Shown here one piece after another: positions 1 through 5,975 of a stretch of DNA of 6,292 bases. The stretch is from Proteobacteria bacterium SPGG2 (lineage in GTDB: Bacteria > Pseudomonadota > Gammaproteobacteria > Acidiferrobacterales > SPGG2): the NCBI GenBank assembly GCA_001643475.1, contig LXTK01000226.1, positions 1 to 6,292 of the forward strand, in the 5' to 3' direction. The translations under genes were made by a program, and so were the position numbers. Under the pieces are notes generated by a model that worked only from the letters and a program-made list of their open reading frames with translations, was not told where the DNA came from and did not search any database. Numbering within the stretch: the stretch's first letter is position 1; the number at the start of each line of letters is the position of its first letter.

Positions 1-698
1 ATCGCCTGAGTCCAGTGGTTGAAGAGATCCTCTATCCCGCCTTGGAGGATTATCAATTGGATATTGTGATTGGCGAGGGCCCGGCCGCACGTGCGATTAA
101 GCTAGATTTACCACCGTTCACCTTGATTGGTGCGACGACTCGTGCCGGTCGTCTAACTTCGCCGCTGCGTGACCGCTTCGGCATTATTCAGCGCTTGGAA
201 TACTACACAGCGGAAGAACTTGGCAAGATAATTAATCGATCTGCGACCATTCTCGACGTGCCGGTAGAACCGGAAGGGGTATCGGCCATTGCACATCGTG
301 CGCGTGGTACGCCACGTATTGCTAACCGGCTATTGCGTCGGGCGCGTGATTTCGCACAAGTTAAAGGAAACGGGCGTCTTACCCAGGAGAGTGCGGAAAT
401 GGCGTTAGCCCTCCTGGACATCGATGAAAGCGGTTTTGACATGCTGGACCGCAAGTTGTTACGCACGGTAGTGGAAAATTTTGCCGGTGGGCCGGTGGGC
501 ATCGATAGCCTGGCCGCCGCTGTCGGCGAGGAACGCGGCACCATTGAGGATGTCGTCGAACCATATCTGATTCAGCAGGGATTCTTGATGCGCACGCCGC
601 GTGGACGTACGGCGACGCCCAAGGCCTGGCAGCATTTTGGCCTTGCGGTTCCACAGAGCCAGGATCATCGACAAGCCAGTATTTTCGAAAGTGACTAA
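1..698 (+). CDS. ruvB: RuvB Holliday junction branch-migration helicase, 5' part missing
   Basis: RuvB is the hexameric AAA+ ATPase that, with RuvA, drives branch migration of Holliday junctions in the cytoplasm. The frame is open from the window edge (first full codon at 3) to TAA at 696-698, giving 231 codons. Comparison with the roughly 336-residue family shows that the N-terminal Walker A and Walker B DE box lie outside the window. The visible protein starts in RLSPVVEEILYPALEDY, immediately after Walker B. It then shows sensor 1 (GATTRAG), the arginine-finger segment (SPLRDRFGI), sensor 2 (GTPRIANRLLRR) and the C-terminal winged helix (GGPVGIDSLAAAVGEER through LIQQGFLMRTPRGR). The tail after WQHFG is slightly longer than in E. 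coli. The GTG at 15 is an internal Val codon, not the start. ybgC follows after 24 bases. ruvB next to ybgC-tol is a common gammaproteobacterial arrangement, and the identification is secure. Confidence 0.98.
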   Translation, partial: RLSPVVEEILYPALEDYQLDIVIGEGPAARAIKLDLPPFTLIGATTRAGRLTSPLRDRFGIIQRLEYYTAEELGKIINRSATILDVPVEPEGVSAIAHRARGTPRIANRLLRRARDFAQVKGNGRLTQESAEMALALLDIDESGFDMLDRKLLRTVVENFAGGPVGIDSLAAAVGEERGTIEDVVEPYLIQQGFLMRTPRGRTATPKAWQHFGLAVPQSQDHRQASIFESD

Positions 699-722
699 CC
701 CAAACTCGATGTACAGGCGTTT

Positions 723-1157
723 ATGATTGAATCGGAGCAGTCCAGGCAGGGGACTTTTTCCATACCGATACGTGTCTATTACGAAGACACCGACGCGGGT
801 GGGTTGGTGTACTACGCCAACTACCTAAAGTTCATGGAGCGGGCGCGCACGGAATGGCTGCGGGGGTTGGGATTCGAACAGGATGCGTTGTCGGTGGAGG
901 AGGGTGTGATATTCGCAGTGCGCGCGGTTAAAGTGGATTTCTATAAGCCCGGACGGTTTAATGACTTGCTTCAGGCAACCGTGAACATACGCCGGCGCGG
1001 CGGTGCCAGTCTGACCCTGAAGCAAGAAGTTCAGCGAAACTCTACTACGCTTTGCGAGGCAGAGGTTAAGCTGGCGTGTTTGGATGCGCAGTCTCTTTTA
1101 CCACGCTCGATTCCCAATCGTGTTGTCTTGCAACTAGATACGGTGATCCTATCTTGA
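723..1157 (+). CDS. ybgC: Tol-Pal-associated acyl-CoA thioesterase YbgC (hotdog fold)
   Basis: This 144-residue protein belongs to the 4HBT/hotdog thioesterase family encoded at the head of tol-pal operons. Family members hydrolyse acyl-CoA thioesters in the cytoplasm and have been linked to phospholipid metabolism. The signature runs from VYYEDTDAGGLVYYANY (residues 18-34) into FMERARTEWLR. Asp24 corresponds to the catalytic Asp18 of the Haemophilus enzyme. The position of its His25 is Tyr31 here, as I recall for Pseudomonas-type homologues. Length is close to the usual 130-140 residues; the extra residues are at the N terminus. The ATG start at 723 is weakly supported by a ribosome-binding site (ACAGGCG upstream), but the next in-frame ATG at 834 lies beyond the active-site motif. 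The stop codon TGA (1155-1157) overlaps the TTG start of tolQ. The exact substrate cannot be read from the sequence. Confidence 0.96.
   Translation: MIESEQSRQGTFSIPIRVYYEDTDAGGLVYYANYLKFMERARTEWLRGLGFEQDALSVEEGVIFAVRAVKVDFYKPGRFNDLLQATVNIRRRGGASLTLKQEVQRNSTTLCEAEVKLACLDAQSLLPRSIPNRVVLQLDTVILS
1142..1156 (+). promoter_or_regulatory. Shine-Dalgarno and TTG start of tolQ overlapping the ybgC stop
   Basis: GGTGA at 1142-1146 lies 7 bases before TTG at 1154-1156. The TTG shares bases with the ybgC stop in the string TTGA (1154-1157). A longer in-frame ORF could begin at GTG 1076, but that would overlap ybgC by 82 bases and add 26 residues unlike any TolQ N terminus. The TTG start gives 232 residues, against 230 in E. 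coli TolQ. The stop-start overlap implies translational coupling with ybgC. Confidence 0.8.
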
Positions 1158-1852
1158 GTATCACAACCTCAGTCGACGCGATCGTATTGTTTACTCTAAT
1201 AAAGCAAGCGAGCCTATTAGTACAGTTGGTTATGTTGATGTTGGTGTTGGCTTCTTTAATTTCGTGGTACTTCATTATCAGCAAGTGGTTCGTGTTCCAG
1301 TCAGCGGCACGTACCGCGGATCGTTTCGAACAGCGCTTTTGGTCGGGCGGTAATTTGAACCAAATGTACTCTGAACTCAGTCGTGGGGGCGTTATGCCCG
1401 AGGGAATGGCGAGCGTCTTTGTCGATGGCTTTAGGGAATGCAAGCGACTTACCAAACCGGCCAGGATCCAGCCCGGCGACATCATGGAGGGTGTACAGCG
1501 GGCTATGCGCGTGGCGTTGTCGCGCGAAATCGATTTCCTCGAAACCCATCTACCTTTCCTAGCCACCGTCGGATCCATTAGCCCGTATGTGGGGCTGTTT
1601 GGGACGGTGTGGGGCATCATGAACTCGTTTATCGCTTTGGGATCGCTGCAACAGGCCACCATCGCCCATGTGGCGCCCGGCATTGCTGAGGCCCTCATTG
1701 CCACCGCTATGGGTCTGTTCGCGGCGATACCGGCGGTCATCGCCTATAATCAGTATTCGACGCGGGTGGAACGCTTGGTGACCCGATACGAGATCTTCAT
1801 GGACGAGTTTTCCAGCATCGTGCAACGACAGGCGTTGGTCCCGAAGGCCTAG
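1154..1852 (+). CDS. tolQ: TolQ, proton-channel subunit of the Tol-Pal motor
   Basis: TolQ is the inner-membrane MotA/ExbB-family protein that, as a pentamer around TolR, conducts protons and drives TolA. With the TTG start the protein has 232 residues. Three membrane segments are visible: residues about 20-42 (ASLLVQLVMLMLVLASLISW), about 136-160 (HLPFLATVGSISPYVGLFGT region) and about 172-198 (VAPGIAEALIATAMGLFAAIP). A large cytoplasmic loop lies between the first two. Thr151 in GLFGTVWGIM and Thr184 in LIATAMGL match the polar channel threonines Thr145 and Thr178 of E. coli TolQ, with identical spacing. The C-terminal FMDEFSSIVQRQA is also family-typical. The gene is coupled to ybgC by a 4-base overlap and is followed after 2 bases by tolR. 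A rare TTG start probably keeps output low. ExbB is excluded by the gene order and the TolQ-like ends. Confidence 0.97.
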   Translation: MSITTSVDAIVLFTLIKQASLLVQLVMLMLVLASLISWYFIISKWFVFQSAARTADRFEQRFWSGGNLNQMYSELSRGGVMPEGMASVFVDGFRECKRLTKPARIQPGDIMEGVQRAMRVALSREIDFLETHLPFLATVGSISPYVGLFGTVWGIMNSFIALGSLQQATIAHVAPGIAEALIATAMGLFAAIPAVIAYNQYSTRVERLVTRYEIFMDEFSSIVQRQALVPKA

Positions 1853-1854
1853 GC

Positions 1855-2271
1855 GTGGAACCGTATCGCGTCCGTCGTAAAAAGCTCATGAGCGAGATTA
1901 ACGTCGTCCCCTACATCGACGTCATGCTGGTATTACTGGTGATTTTTATGATCACAGCGCCACTGCTCAGCCAAGGCGTGAAAGTGGAATTGCCGGAGAC
2001 AGTGGCCAGCCCAGTGTCTAGCAAGGATTCGGAAACCCTGGTGGTGACGGTCGACAAGAAGGGCCAATACTATCTCGACGATCGCAAAATCAAACCGGCT
2101 GCCTTGCGCAAGAAAGTTGCTGGGGTCATGCGGTTGCGACCACAGACGCCGATTTTGGTCCGAGGCGATCGTCGTGTGCCCTACGGTAAGGTCGTTGAAG
2201 TAATGGCCCTTCTAAAGGCGGCGGGGGCACCGAGTGTCGGCCTAATCACACAACCTATCTTGAAGAACTAA
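1855..2271 (+). CDS. tolR: TolR, motor and peptidoglycan-binding subunit of Tol-Pal
   Basis: TolR is the ExbD-family partner of TolQ. It has one membrane helix carrying the essential aspartate and a periplasmic domain that binds peptidoglycan. The 138-residue product has a basic N terminus (residues 1-12), the hallmark SEINVVPYIDVMLVLLVIF, and Asp22 at the position of E. coli Asp23 inside a helix spanning about 22-38. The periplasmic domain follows and ends in SVGLITQPI (about 127-135), the conserved TolR tail. The GTG start at 1855 is chosen because GAAGG (1843-1847) precedes it by 7 bases and because it keeps the basic N-terminal segment. An ATG at 1888 would leave only two residues before EINVVP. 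The gene lies 2 bases after tolQ and 1 base before tolA, indicating coupled translation. Length is close to E. coli TolR (142). Confidence 0.97.
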   Translation: MEPYRVRRKKLMSEINVVPYIDVMLVLLVIFMITAPLLSQGVKVELPETVASPVSSKDSETLVVTVDKKGQYYLDDRKIKPAALRKKVAGVMRLRPQTPILVRGDRRVPYGKVVEVMALLKAAGAPSVGLITQPILKN

Positions 2272-2272
2272 G

Positions 2273-3136
2273 GTGCGGCGACTCCGGGCTCGTAAAACGC
2301 CGGGTAGGTTTAGGGCGCTTATCCTTGCCATAGCAGTGCATCTCGTGGTGGTGGCGATCGCGGTGGTGGCTTTTCGTTGGCCAAGCGAGCCAAGCCCGGG
2401 CGCTGATATCGTCAAAGCAGTCGTGGTTGATGATACCGAGGAGCTGAAGAAGCAAGAGGCGAAGCGCAAGAAAGCGGCGGCGAAGAAGAAGGCCGAGGCG
2501 AAGCGCAAGAAGGCGGCGGCGAAACGCAAGAAGGAAGAGCAGAAGCGCAAAGCCAAGACGGAACGTAAGCGCAAGGAAGCGGAAAAGAAACGACTGGCGG
2601 AACAAAACGCCAAGGAAGAAGCGGCGCGAAAACGCAAAGAAGAACAACAGAGGACAGCAGAGGAGCGACGTCTTGAAGAGGAAAGACGCCTGTTGGAGGA
2701 AGAACGTAGACGCGAGGAGGAGGAAGAACGTCAGCGCATAGAAGCCGAGCGACAATTGGCCGAGTCACTTGAGGCCGAGGAGCGCGAGCGCAGGGCAGCG
2801 GCTGAGGCCGAGGAGCGCGAGCGCAAGGAGGCAGCCCGTAAAGCGCGTGCGTTGACCGCGGCCGAAAAGTATAAACTCCTTATTCGTCAGAAGGTTAGCC
2901 GAAACTGGGCGCGCCCGCCGGGCGCCCAGAGGGGATTGCAATGCACGGTGCGAGTAAGGCTCGTGCCCAGCGGTGATGTGCTCCAGGTGACGGTCGCCAA
3001 AACTAGTGGCGACGAGCAATTCGACCGTTCGGTGGAAAATGCGGTATATAAGGCGTCGCCACTGCCGTTACCAGGAGACAGGGATCTTTTCGAGTACTTT
3101 CGCGAGATCGAGTTCATATTCAACCCCGAGGATTAA
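2273..3136 (+). CDS. tolA: TolA, periplasm-spanning energy-transducing protein
   Basis: TolA is a type II inner-membrane protein that carries the TolQR-generated force to TolB and Pal. The product has 287 residues, much shorter than E. coli TolA (421). Residues about 15-35 form the membrane anchor (ALILAIAVHLVVVAIAVVAF). His23 matches the conserved His22 of E. coli, with Ala19 where E. coli has Ser18. Residues about 55-195 are an almost uninterrupted Lys/Arg/Glu/Ala coiled coil without the Gly-rich linkers of enteric TolA. Residues about 195-287 form the TonB-like domain III (SRNWARPPGAQRGLQCTVRVRLVPSGDVLQVTV), ending in REIEFIFNPED. It has only one cysteine (Cys224); Asp251 lies near the place of the second cysteine of E. 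coli. The start is GTG, with GAAG (2262-2265) 7 bases upstream and tolR 1 base before. Long antisense ORFs across this gene are by-products of its biased codons. Confidence 0.95.
   Translation: MRRLRARKTPGRFRALILAIAVHLVVVAIAVVAFRWPSEPSPGADIVKAVVVDDTEELKKQEAKRKKAAAKKKAEAKRKKAAAKRKKEEQKRKAKTERKRKEAEKKRLAEQNAKEEAARKRKEEQQRTAEERRLEEERRLLEEERRREEEEERQRIEAERQLAESLEAEERERRAAAEAEERERKEAARKARALTAAEKYKLLIRQKVSRNWARPPGAQRGLQCTVRVRLVPSGDVLQVTVAKTSGDEQFDRSVENAVYKASPLPLPGDRDLFEYFREIEFIFNPED
2458..2523 (+). repeat. 39-bp-period direct repeat in the tolA rod
   Basis: Bases 2458-2484 and 2497-2523 are 27-base direct repeats differing at one base (GCAAGAAAGC versus GCAAGAAGGC), offset by 39 bases or 13 codons. 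They encode the repeated EAKRKKAAAK segment of the TolA coiled coil. The period is in frame, so gain or loss of a unit would change rod length without a frameshift. Confidence 0.85.
2770..2825 (+). repeat. 33-bp-period perfect direct repeat in the tolA rod
   Basis: Bases 2770-2792 and 2803-2825 are identical over 23 bases, with an offset of 33 bases or 11 codons. Both encode EAEERER near the C-terminal end of the coiled coil. An 11-residue step is compatible with coiled-coil hendecad periodicity. The near-identity at the DNA level points to a recent in-frame duplication. Confidence 0.85.
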
Positions 3137-3154
3137 CGGAGCTATTCAGTCACG

Positions 3155-4471
3155 ATGTTTAAGCATCTTATTTACTATCTTTTAATCACGAGCGTAGGTG
3201 CTTGGAGTACAAGCGTCCACGCCGTTTTGACTATTGAAATTACTCAAGGAACGGATGTAGGCATCCCGGTAGCTATTGTGCCGTTTAGTGTTGAGGGTCA
3301 GGTGAAACCAGTGCACGATGTGGCCGCCATCGTCGCTGCTGATCTCGCCCGCAGTGGCCGCTTCTCTCTGATCCCGAAACAGGATTTTCTCTCGACGCCG
3401 CATCGAAATAGTGAGGTCATATTTAAGGACTGGCGTATCGCGAAGGCAGAGGCGTTGGTAATTGGTACTGTACGCCAGCGCAGTGCCAATCAGTTCGAAG
3501 TCACATTCCGACTCTATGATGTGTTTCGCGAACACCAACTTGCCGGTATTCGGTATTCGGTGAGCTCCGACAAGTTGCGAGCGGTAGCACACCAGATCGG
3601 CGACGTGATCCATGAAAAACTTACTGGCGAACGGGGTGCTTTCAATACGCGCATCGCGTATGTCACCAAGGAAGATGGGCCCACCGGCATCACCTATAAG
3701 CTCCAGGTGGCAGACTCGGATGGCTATAATGCGGCAACGATTCTCAAGTCGCGGGAATCGATATTGTCACCGGCTTGGTCGCCCGATGGCACCAAAATCG
3801 CGTACGTAGCGTTTGAACAACGACAATCTAAAGTCTTCATTCAGGGTGTCACCGATGAATCTCGCGAGTTGATTGCTGGTTTCCCGGGCATCAACGGTGC
3901 CCCCGCTTGGTCGCCAGAGGGCAGGCGTCTGGCATTGACGTTATCGAAGGATGGGAACCCCGAGATCTATGTGCTCGATCTCGATACCAAACGTTTGCAG
4001 CGGCTGACCAAGAACCGCGTGATCGATACTGAACCTGCCTGGTCGCCCGACGGGCGTGATATCATCTTCACCTCGGATCGCGCCGGTAAGCCGCAGATCT
4101 ATCGGATGAAGGTCGGCGGGCGCAGAATCGAACGCGTCACGTTCGAGGGTGACTCAAACGCGCGGGCATCATATTCGGCGGATGGAGAAATGATTACCCT
4201 CGTCACTTCGTTTCAGGGTAAGTACCATATTGGTGTGTTGCGACTCAAAGACAAGGTACTGCAGGTGTTGTCGGACACGTCACTTGATGAATCGCCAAGT
4301 TTTGCACCCAACGGTCGCATGATACTTTATGCTACTGCTGTGCGGGGCCGGGGTGTGCTGGCATCGGTGTCTTCGGATGGGCGAGTACGACAATTGTACA
4401 AGCTCGAGGAAGGCGATGTTCGAGAGCCGGCTTGGTCGCCCTATAATCGTGAACTAGCCTTAAAGGAGTAA
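3155..4471 (+). CDS. tolB: TolB, periplasmic beta-propeller of Tol-Pal
   Basis: TolB is a soluble periplasmic protein that binds Pal, OM lipoproteins and TolA. The 438-residue product matches the family length (about 430). A Sec signal peptide is visible: MFKHLIYYLLITSVGAWS with probable cleavage after VHA (residue 23). The mature N terminus, LTIEITQGTDVGIPVAIVPF, is the TolB box, the flexible segment that contacts TolA. An alpha/beta domain follows (to about residue 165), then LTGERGAFNTRIAYV, which opens the propeller. Six WSPDG-type blade motifs recur about every 44 residues: SPAWSPDG (~205), APAWSPEG (~249), EPAWSPDG (~293), ASYSADG (~338), SPSFAPNG (~380) and EPAWSPYN (~425). The ATG at 3155 has GGAG (3138-3141) upstream at a long 13-base spacing. 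It lies 18 bases after tolA, the widest gap inside the operon. Its last codons contain the pal ribosome-binding site. Confidence 0.97.
   Translation: MFKHLIYYLLITSVGAWSTSVHAVLTIEITQGTDVGIPVAIVPFSVEGQVKPVHDVAAIVAADLARSGRFSLIPKQDFLSTPHRNSEVIFKDWRIAKAEALVIGTVRQRSANQFEVTFRLYDVFREHQLAGIRYSVSSDKLRAVAHQIGDVIHEKLTGERGAFNTRIAYVTKEDGPTGITYKLQVADSDGYNAATILKSRESILSPAWSPDGTKIAYVAFEQRQSKVFIQGVTDESRELIAGFPGINGAPAWSPEGRRLALTLSKDGNPEIYVLDLDTKRLQRLTKNRVIDTEPAWSPDGRDIIFTSDRAGKPQIYRMKVGGRRIERVTFEGDSNARASYSADGEMITLVTSFQGKYHIGVLRLKDKVLQVLSDTSLDESPSFAPNGRMILYATAVRGRGVLASVSSDGRVRQLYKLEEGDVREPAWSPYNRELALKE
4463..4468 (+). promoter_or_regulatory. Strong Shine-Dalgarno of pal
   Basis: AAGGAG at 4463-4468, within the last codons of tolB, lies 7 bases before the pal ATG at 4476. 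It is the best ribosome-binding site in the operon and fits Pal being far more abundant than the motor proteins. Confidence 0.75.
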
Positions 4472-4475
4472 TGCT

Positions 4476-5006
4476 ATGAAAAATCTTTATTATATTGTGT
4501 TGGCGCTGGTCTTCGCCGTCGGTGTGGCCGCCTGTGGAGGCGGTGCTTCGGTCAAAGATGCGCCGGTCGATGAGCAAAGCACGAGCAGTGCCGAAACGGG
4601 TACGGCCGATAGCGGTAGTGCGACAGGAGAGAGTATCAGTGAGGAGAGCACGCAGATGGTGGCAATGGCAGGGGAAAGGCCCACTGTGATGCGTGTGCAT
4701 TTCGAATTTGACAGCAGTGCGATCGATAGTGAATCGCAGGCGCTTATCGAAGCCCATGCCGCCTATCTCGCAGATAACCCCGATGTGTTACTTGGCCTTG
4801 AGGGCCATGCCGATGAGCGCGGCACACGCGAGTACAATCTAGCCCTAGGCGAGCGCCGGGGGCAGGCGGTAAGACGCATCTTGCGGTTGTTGGGTATCGA
4901 CGGTCAGCGACTAACCGCCACATCCTATGGCGAGGAAAATCCTATCGCGACCGAACACAATGAATCTGCCTGGCGGCTAAACCGGCGAGTCGAGTTCATG
5001 TATTAA
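4476..5006 (+). CDS. pal: Pal, peptidoglycan-associated outer-membrane lipoprotein
   Basis: Pal anchors the outer membrane to peptidoglycan and is relocated to the division site by the Tol motor. The 176-residue precursor has a lipoprotein signal peptide (MKNLYYIVLALVFAVGVAAC) with lipobox VAAC, so Cys20 would be the lipidated residue. Residues about 21-68 form a Gly/Ser/Thr/Glu-rich flexible linker. The OmpA-C domain spans about 70-176: VHFEFDSSAID, then LEGHADERGTREYNLALGERR and SYGEENP, closing with NRRVEF. Asp113 and Arg128 have the 15-residue spacing of the conserved pair that grips diaminopimelate in OmpA-like domains. The length matches E. coli Pal (173). The gene begins 4 bases after tolB with a strong ribosome-binding site and is followed 4 bases later by cpoB. 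Confidence 0.98.
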   Translation: MKNLYYIVLALVFAVGVAACGGGASVKDAPVDEQSTSSAETGTADSGSATGESISEESTQMVAMAGERPTVMRVHFEFDSSAIDSESQALIEAHAAYLADNPDVLLGLEGHADERGTREYNLALGERRGQAVRRILRLLGIDGQRLTATSYGEENPIATEHNESAWRLNRRVEFMY

Positions 5007-5010
5007 TCAT

Positions 5011-5766
5011 ATGCTGATTTCGCGGGCAATGAAGACAATCATCACGGCAGCCTGGCTGGTTGCCGTGGGGTTGTCGCCAATACCGGTGGTCGCGCAACTC
5101 TCGCAGGATACGGCATTGGAGTTGCTGTCGCAGATGGAAGCGATGCAGGCGGAGTTGCGTCAGCTCCGCAACAAGACTGAGTTACAAGGCCACGAGTTAG
5201 AACTTTTGAGTACTAGGCAGCGCGAACTGTTACGCGATCTCGATCGACGACTAACCAACGTCGAGCGCGGCGCTGCCACGCAAACGACGCGGGTCCAACC
5301 CACGGAGCCGACCCAAACGCAAACCGCGGCGGTACAAGCGCCTGTTACCATGCCATCGACTTTGCGGTTAACCGCCACGGCTGAGGAGCAGCAGCAGTAC
5401 GAGGCAGCGTTCAATCTCTTAAAGCAAGGGCTTTATTCGCGTGCCAGTCAGACGTTTCGGGTGTTTATTCAAAGATACCCGACCAGCCCGTTGGCAGGGA
5501 ATGCGCAGTACTGGGCGGCCGAAGCGAATTATGTCATACGCAACTTCGGGCTCGCGCTGAAGGAGTTTGACCGTGTGGTCAAGGAGTATCCGGAAAGCCC
5601 CAAGGTGGCCGACGCCTTGTTGAAGATTGGTTACAGCTACTATGAGATCGGCACCTGGGAGAAGGCGCGTCAGGCACTGACTGATGTCATGGTCCGTTTT
5701 CCGAATACGACTGTCGCCAAACTCGCACAGATTCGTCTGACTAAGATGGACGAAGAGGGTCGATAA
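5011..5766 (+). CDS. cpoB: CpoB (YbgF), periplasmic coordinator of cell division
   Basis: CpoB links Tol-Pal with peptidoglycan synthesis (PBP1B/LpoB in E. coli) during outer-membrane constriction. The 251-residue product has a signal peptide with probable cleavage after VVA (residue 28). A coiled-coil trimerisation segment follows (about 31-86; ELLSQMEAMQAELRQLRNK and TRQRELLRDLDRRL), then a Thr/Gln/Pro-rich linker (about 88-122). A C-terminal TPR domain covers about 124-251, with YEAAFNLLKQGLYSRASQTF, YWAAEANYVIRNFGLALKEF and LLKIGYSYYEIGTWEKARQA as the repeat cores. Length agrees with the family (about 250-265). The start is uncertain. ATG 5011 lies 4 bases after pal and probably uses re-initiation; ATG 5029 would give a cleaner signal peptide (MKTIITAAWLVAVG). 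Neither has a good Shine-Dalgarno. It is the last protein gene of the operon. Confidence 0.95.
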   Translation: MLISRAMKTIITAAWLVAVGLSPIPVVAQLSQDTALELLSQMEAMQAELRQLRNKTELQGHELELLSTRQRELLRDLDRRLTNVERGAATQTTRVQPTEPTQTQTAAVQAPVTMPSTLRLTATAEEQQQYEAAFNLLKQGLYSRASQTFRVFIQRYPTSPLAGNAQYWAAEANYVIRNFGLALKEFDRVVKEYPESPKVADALLKIGYSYYEIGTWEKARQALTDVMVRFPNTTVAKLAQIRLTKMDEEGR

Positions 5767-5770
5767 CGCA

Positions 5771-5860
5771 CCCCCTCCCTAACCCTCCCCAATGATTGGG
5801 GAGGGCATGATGGCAACAGATGTTGTCCCTTCCCGCTAGTCGAGGAGGACAGGGGAAGGG
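5771..5860. repeat. C-rich/G-rich palindromic intergenic element (REP-like)
   Basis: Directly after cpoB the DNA changes to runs of C and then G. It opens with CCCCCTCCCTAACCCTCC (from 5771), continues with a perfect palindrome at 5783-5805, and ends with CCCTTCCC (5827-5834) facing GGGAAGGG (5853-5860). The arms are similar enough for alternative pairing, for example 5782-5790 with 5852-5861 apart from one extra A. From memory, C-rich segments of this CCCTCCCTAACCCTCCCC type recur between genes in many proteobacterial genomes. A dispersed copy is therefore likely, but only one copy is visible here, so membership in a family is inference. Confidence 0.55.
5783..5805 (+). terminator. Perfect hairpin at the 3' end of the tol-pal operon
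   Basis: CCCTCCCCAAT (5783-5793), a central G, then ATTGGGGAGGG (5795-5805) form a perfect inverted repeat. It can fold as a 9-bp GC-rich stem with a 5-base loop, 17 bases after the cpoB stop. No T-run follows, so this is not a classical intrinsic terminator. It could protect the mRNA 3' end from exonucleases or cause partial termination. Confidence 0.35.
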
Positions 5861-5866
5861 TATAAT
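5861..5866 (+). promoter_or_regulatory. Consensus -10 element, probable tRNA-Lys promoter
   Basis: TATAAT at 5861-5866 is a perfect sigma-70 -10 hexamer on the tRNA strand. Transcription would start near G5873, giving a leader of about 27 bases before the mature tRNA. The bases between hexamer and start (CCTGCT) are GC-rich, as in stringently controlled stable-RNA promoters. No good -35 is found at 16-18 base spacing; that position lies inside the palindromic element. Confidence 0.5.
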
Positions 5867-5899
5867 CCTGCTGCCTTTTTTGCCTCCGATTGTACACAC

Positions 5900-5975
5900 G
5901 GGCCGTTAGCTCAGTTGGTAGAGCATCTGACTTTTAATCAGGTGGTCGCAGGTTCGATTCCTGCACGGCCCACCA
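5900..5975 (+). tRNA. tRNA-Lys (anticodon TTT)
   Basis: This is a complete 76-base cloverleaf with encoded CCA. The acceptor stem is GGGCCGT (5900-5906) paired with ACGGCCC (5965-5971), followed by discriminator A5972 and CCA 5973-5975. The D arm is GCTC/GAGC with loop AGTTGGTA. The anticodon arm TCTGA/TCAGG encloses the loop CTTTTAA with anticodon TTT at 5933-5935, which reads AAA and AAG. The T arm GCAGG/CCTGC carries TTCGATT. It closely resembles E. coli tRNA-Lys, with compensatory changes in the acceptor stem (GGGTCGT/ACGACCC there). A tRNA-Lys gene after cpoB matches the lysT position in E. coli. No second tRNA follows within the window. Confidence 0.98.

Noticed and set aside
15..17. 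GTG as the start of ruvB
   Set aside because: It is an internal valine codon. The conserved RuvB sequence continues upstream to the window edge.
1066..1740. 224-codon minus-strand ORF opposite tolQ
   Set aside because: It lies wholly across ybgC/tolQ, which are certain, and its translation resembles no protein family. It is a shadow of biased codon use.
2242..2768. Long antisense ORFs (118, 131 and 166 codons) opposite tolA
   Set aside because: They are Leu/Phe/Arg/Ser-rich mirrors of Lys/Glu/Arg codons in the coiled coil and have no independent coding signal.
4332..4757. 141-codon minus-strand ORF across the tolB-pal junction
   Set aside because: It is antisense to two certain genes, with no ribosome-binding site or recognisable domain.
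5876..5881. Run of six T after the palindromic element as an intrinsic terminator
   Set aside because: The T-run is 15 bases from the nearest stem and downstream of a consensus -10 box, so it more likely lies in the tRNA leader.
5670..5897. 75-codon minus-strand ORF from the cpoB end through the palindromic element
   Set aside because: Most of it is antisense to cpoB and the repeat, and the composition is not protein-like.
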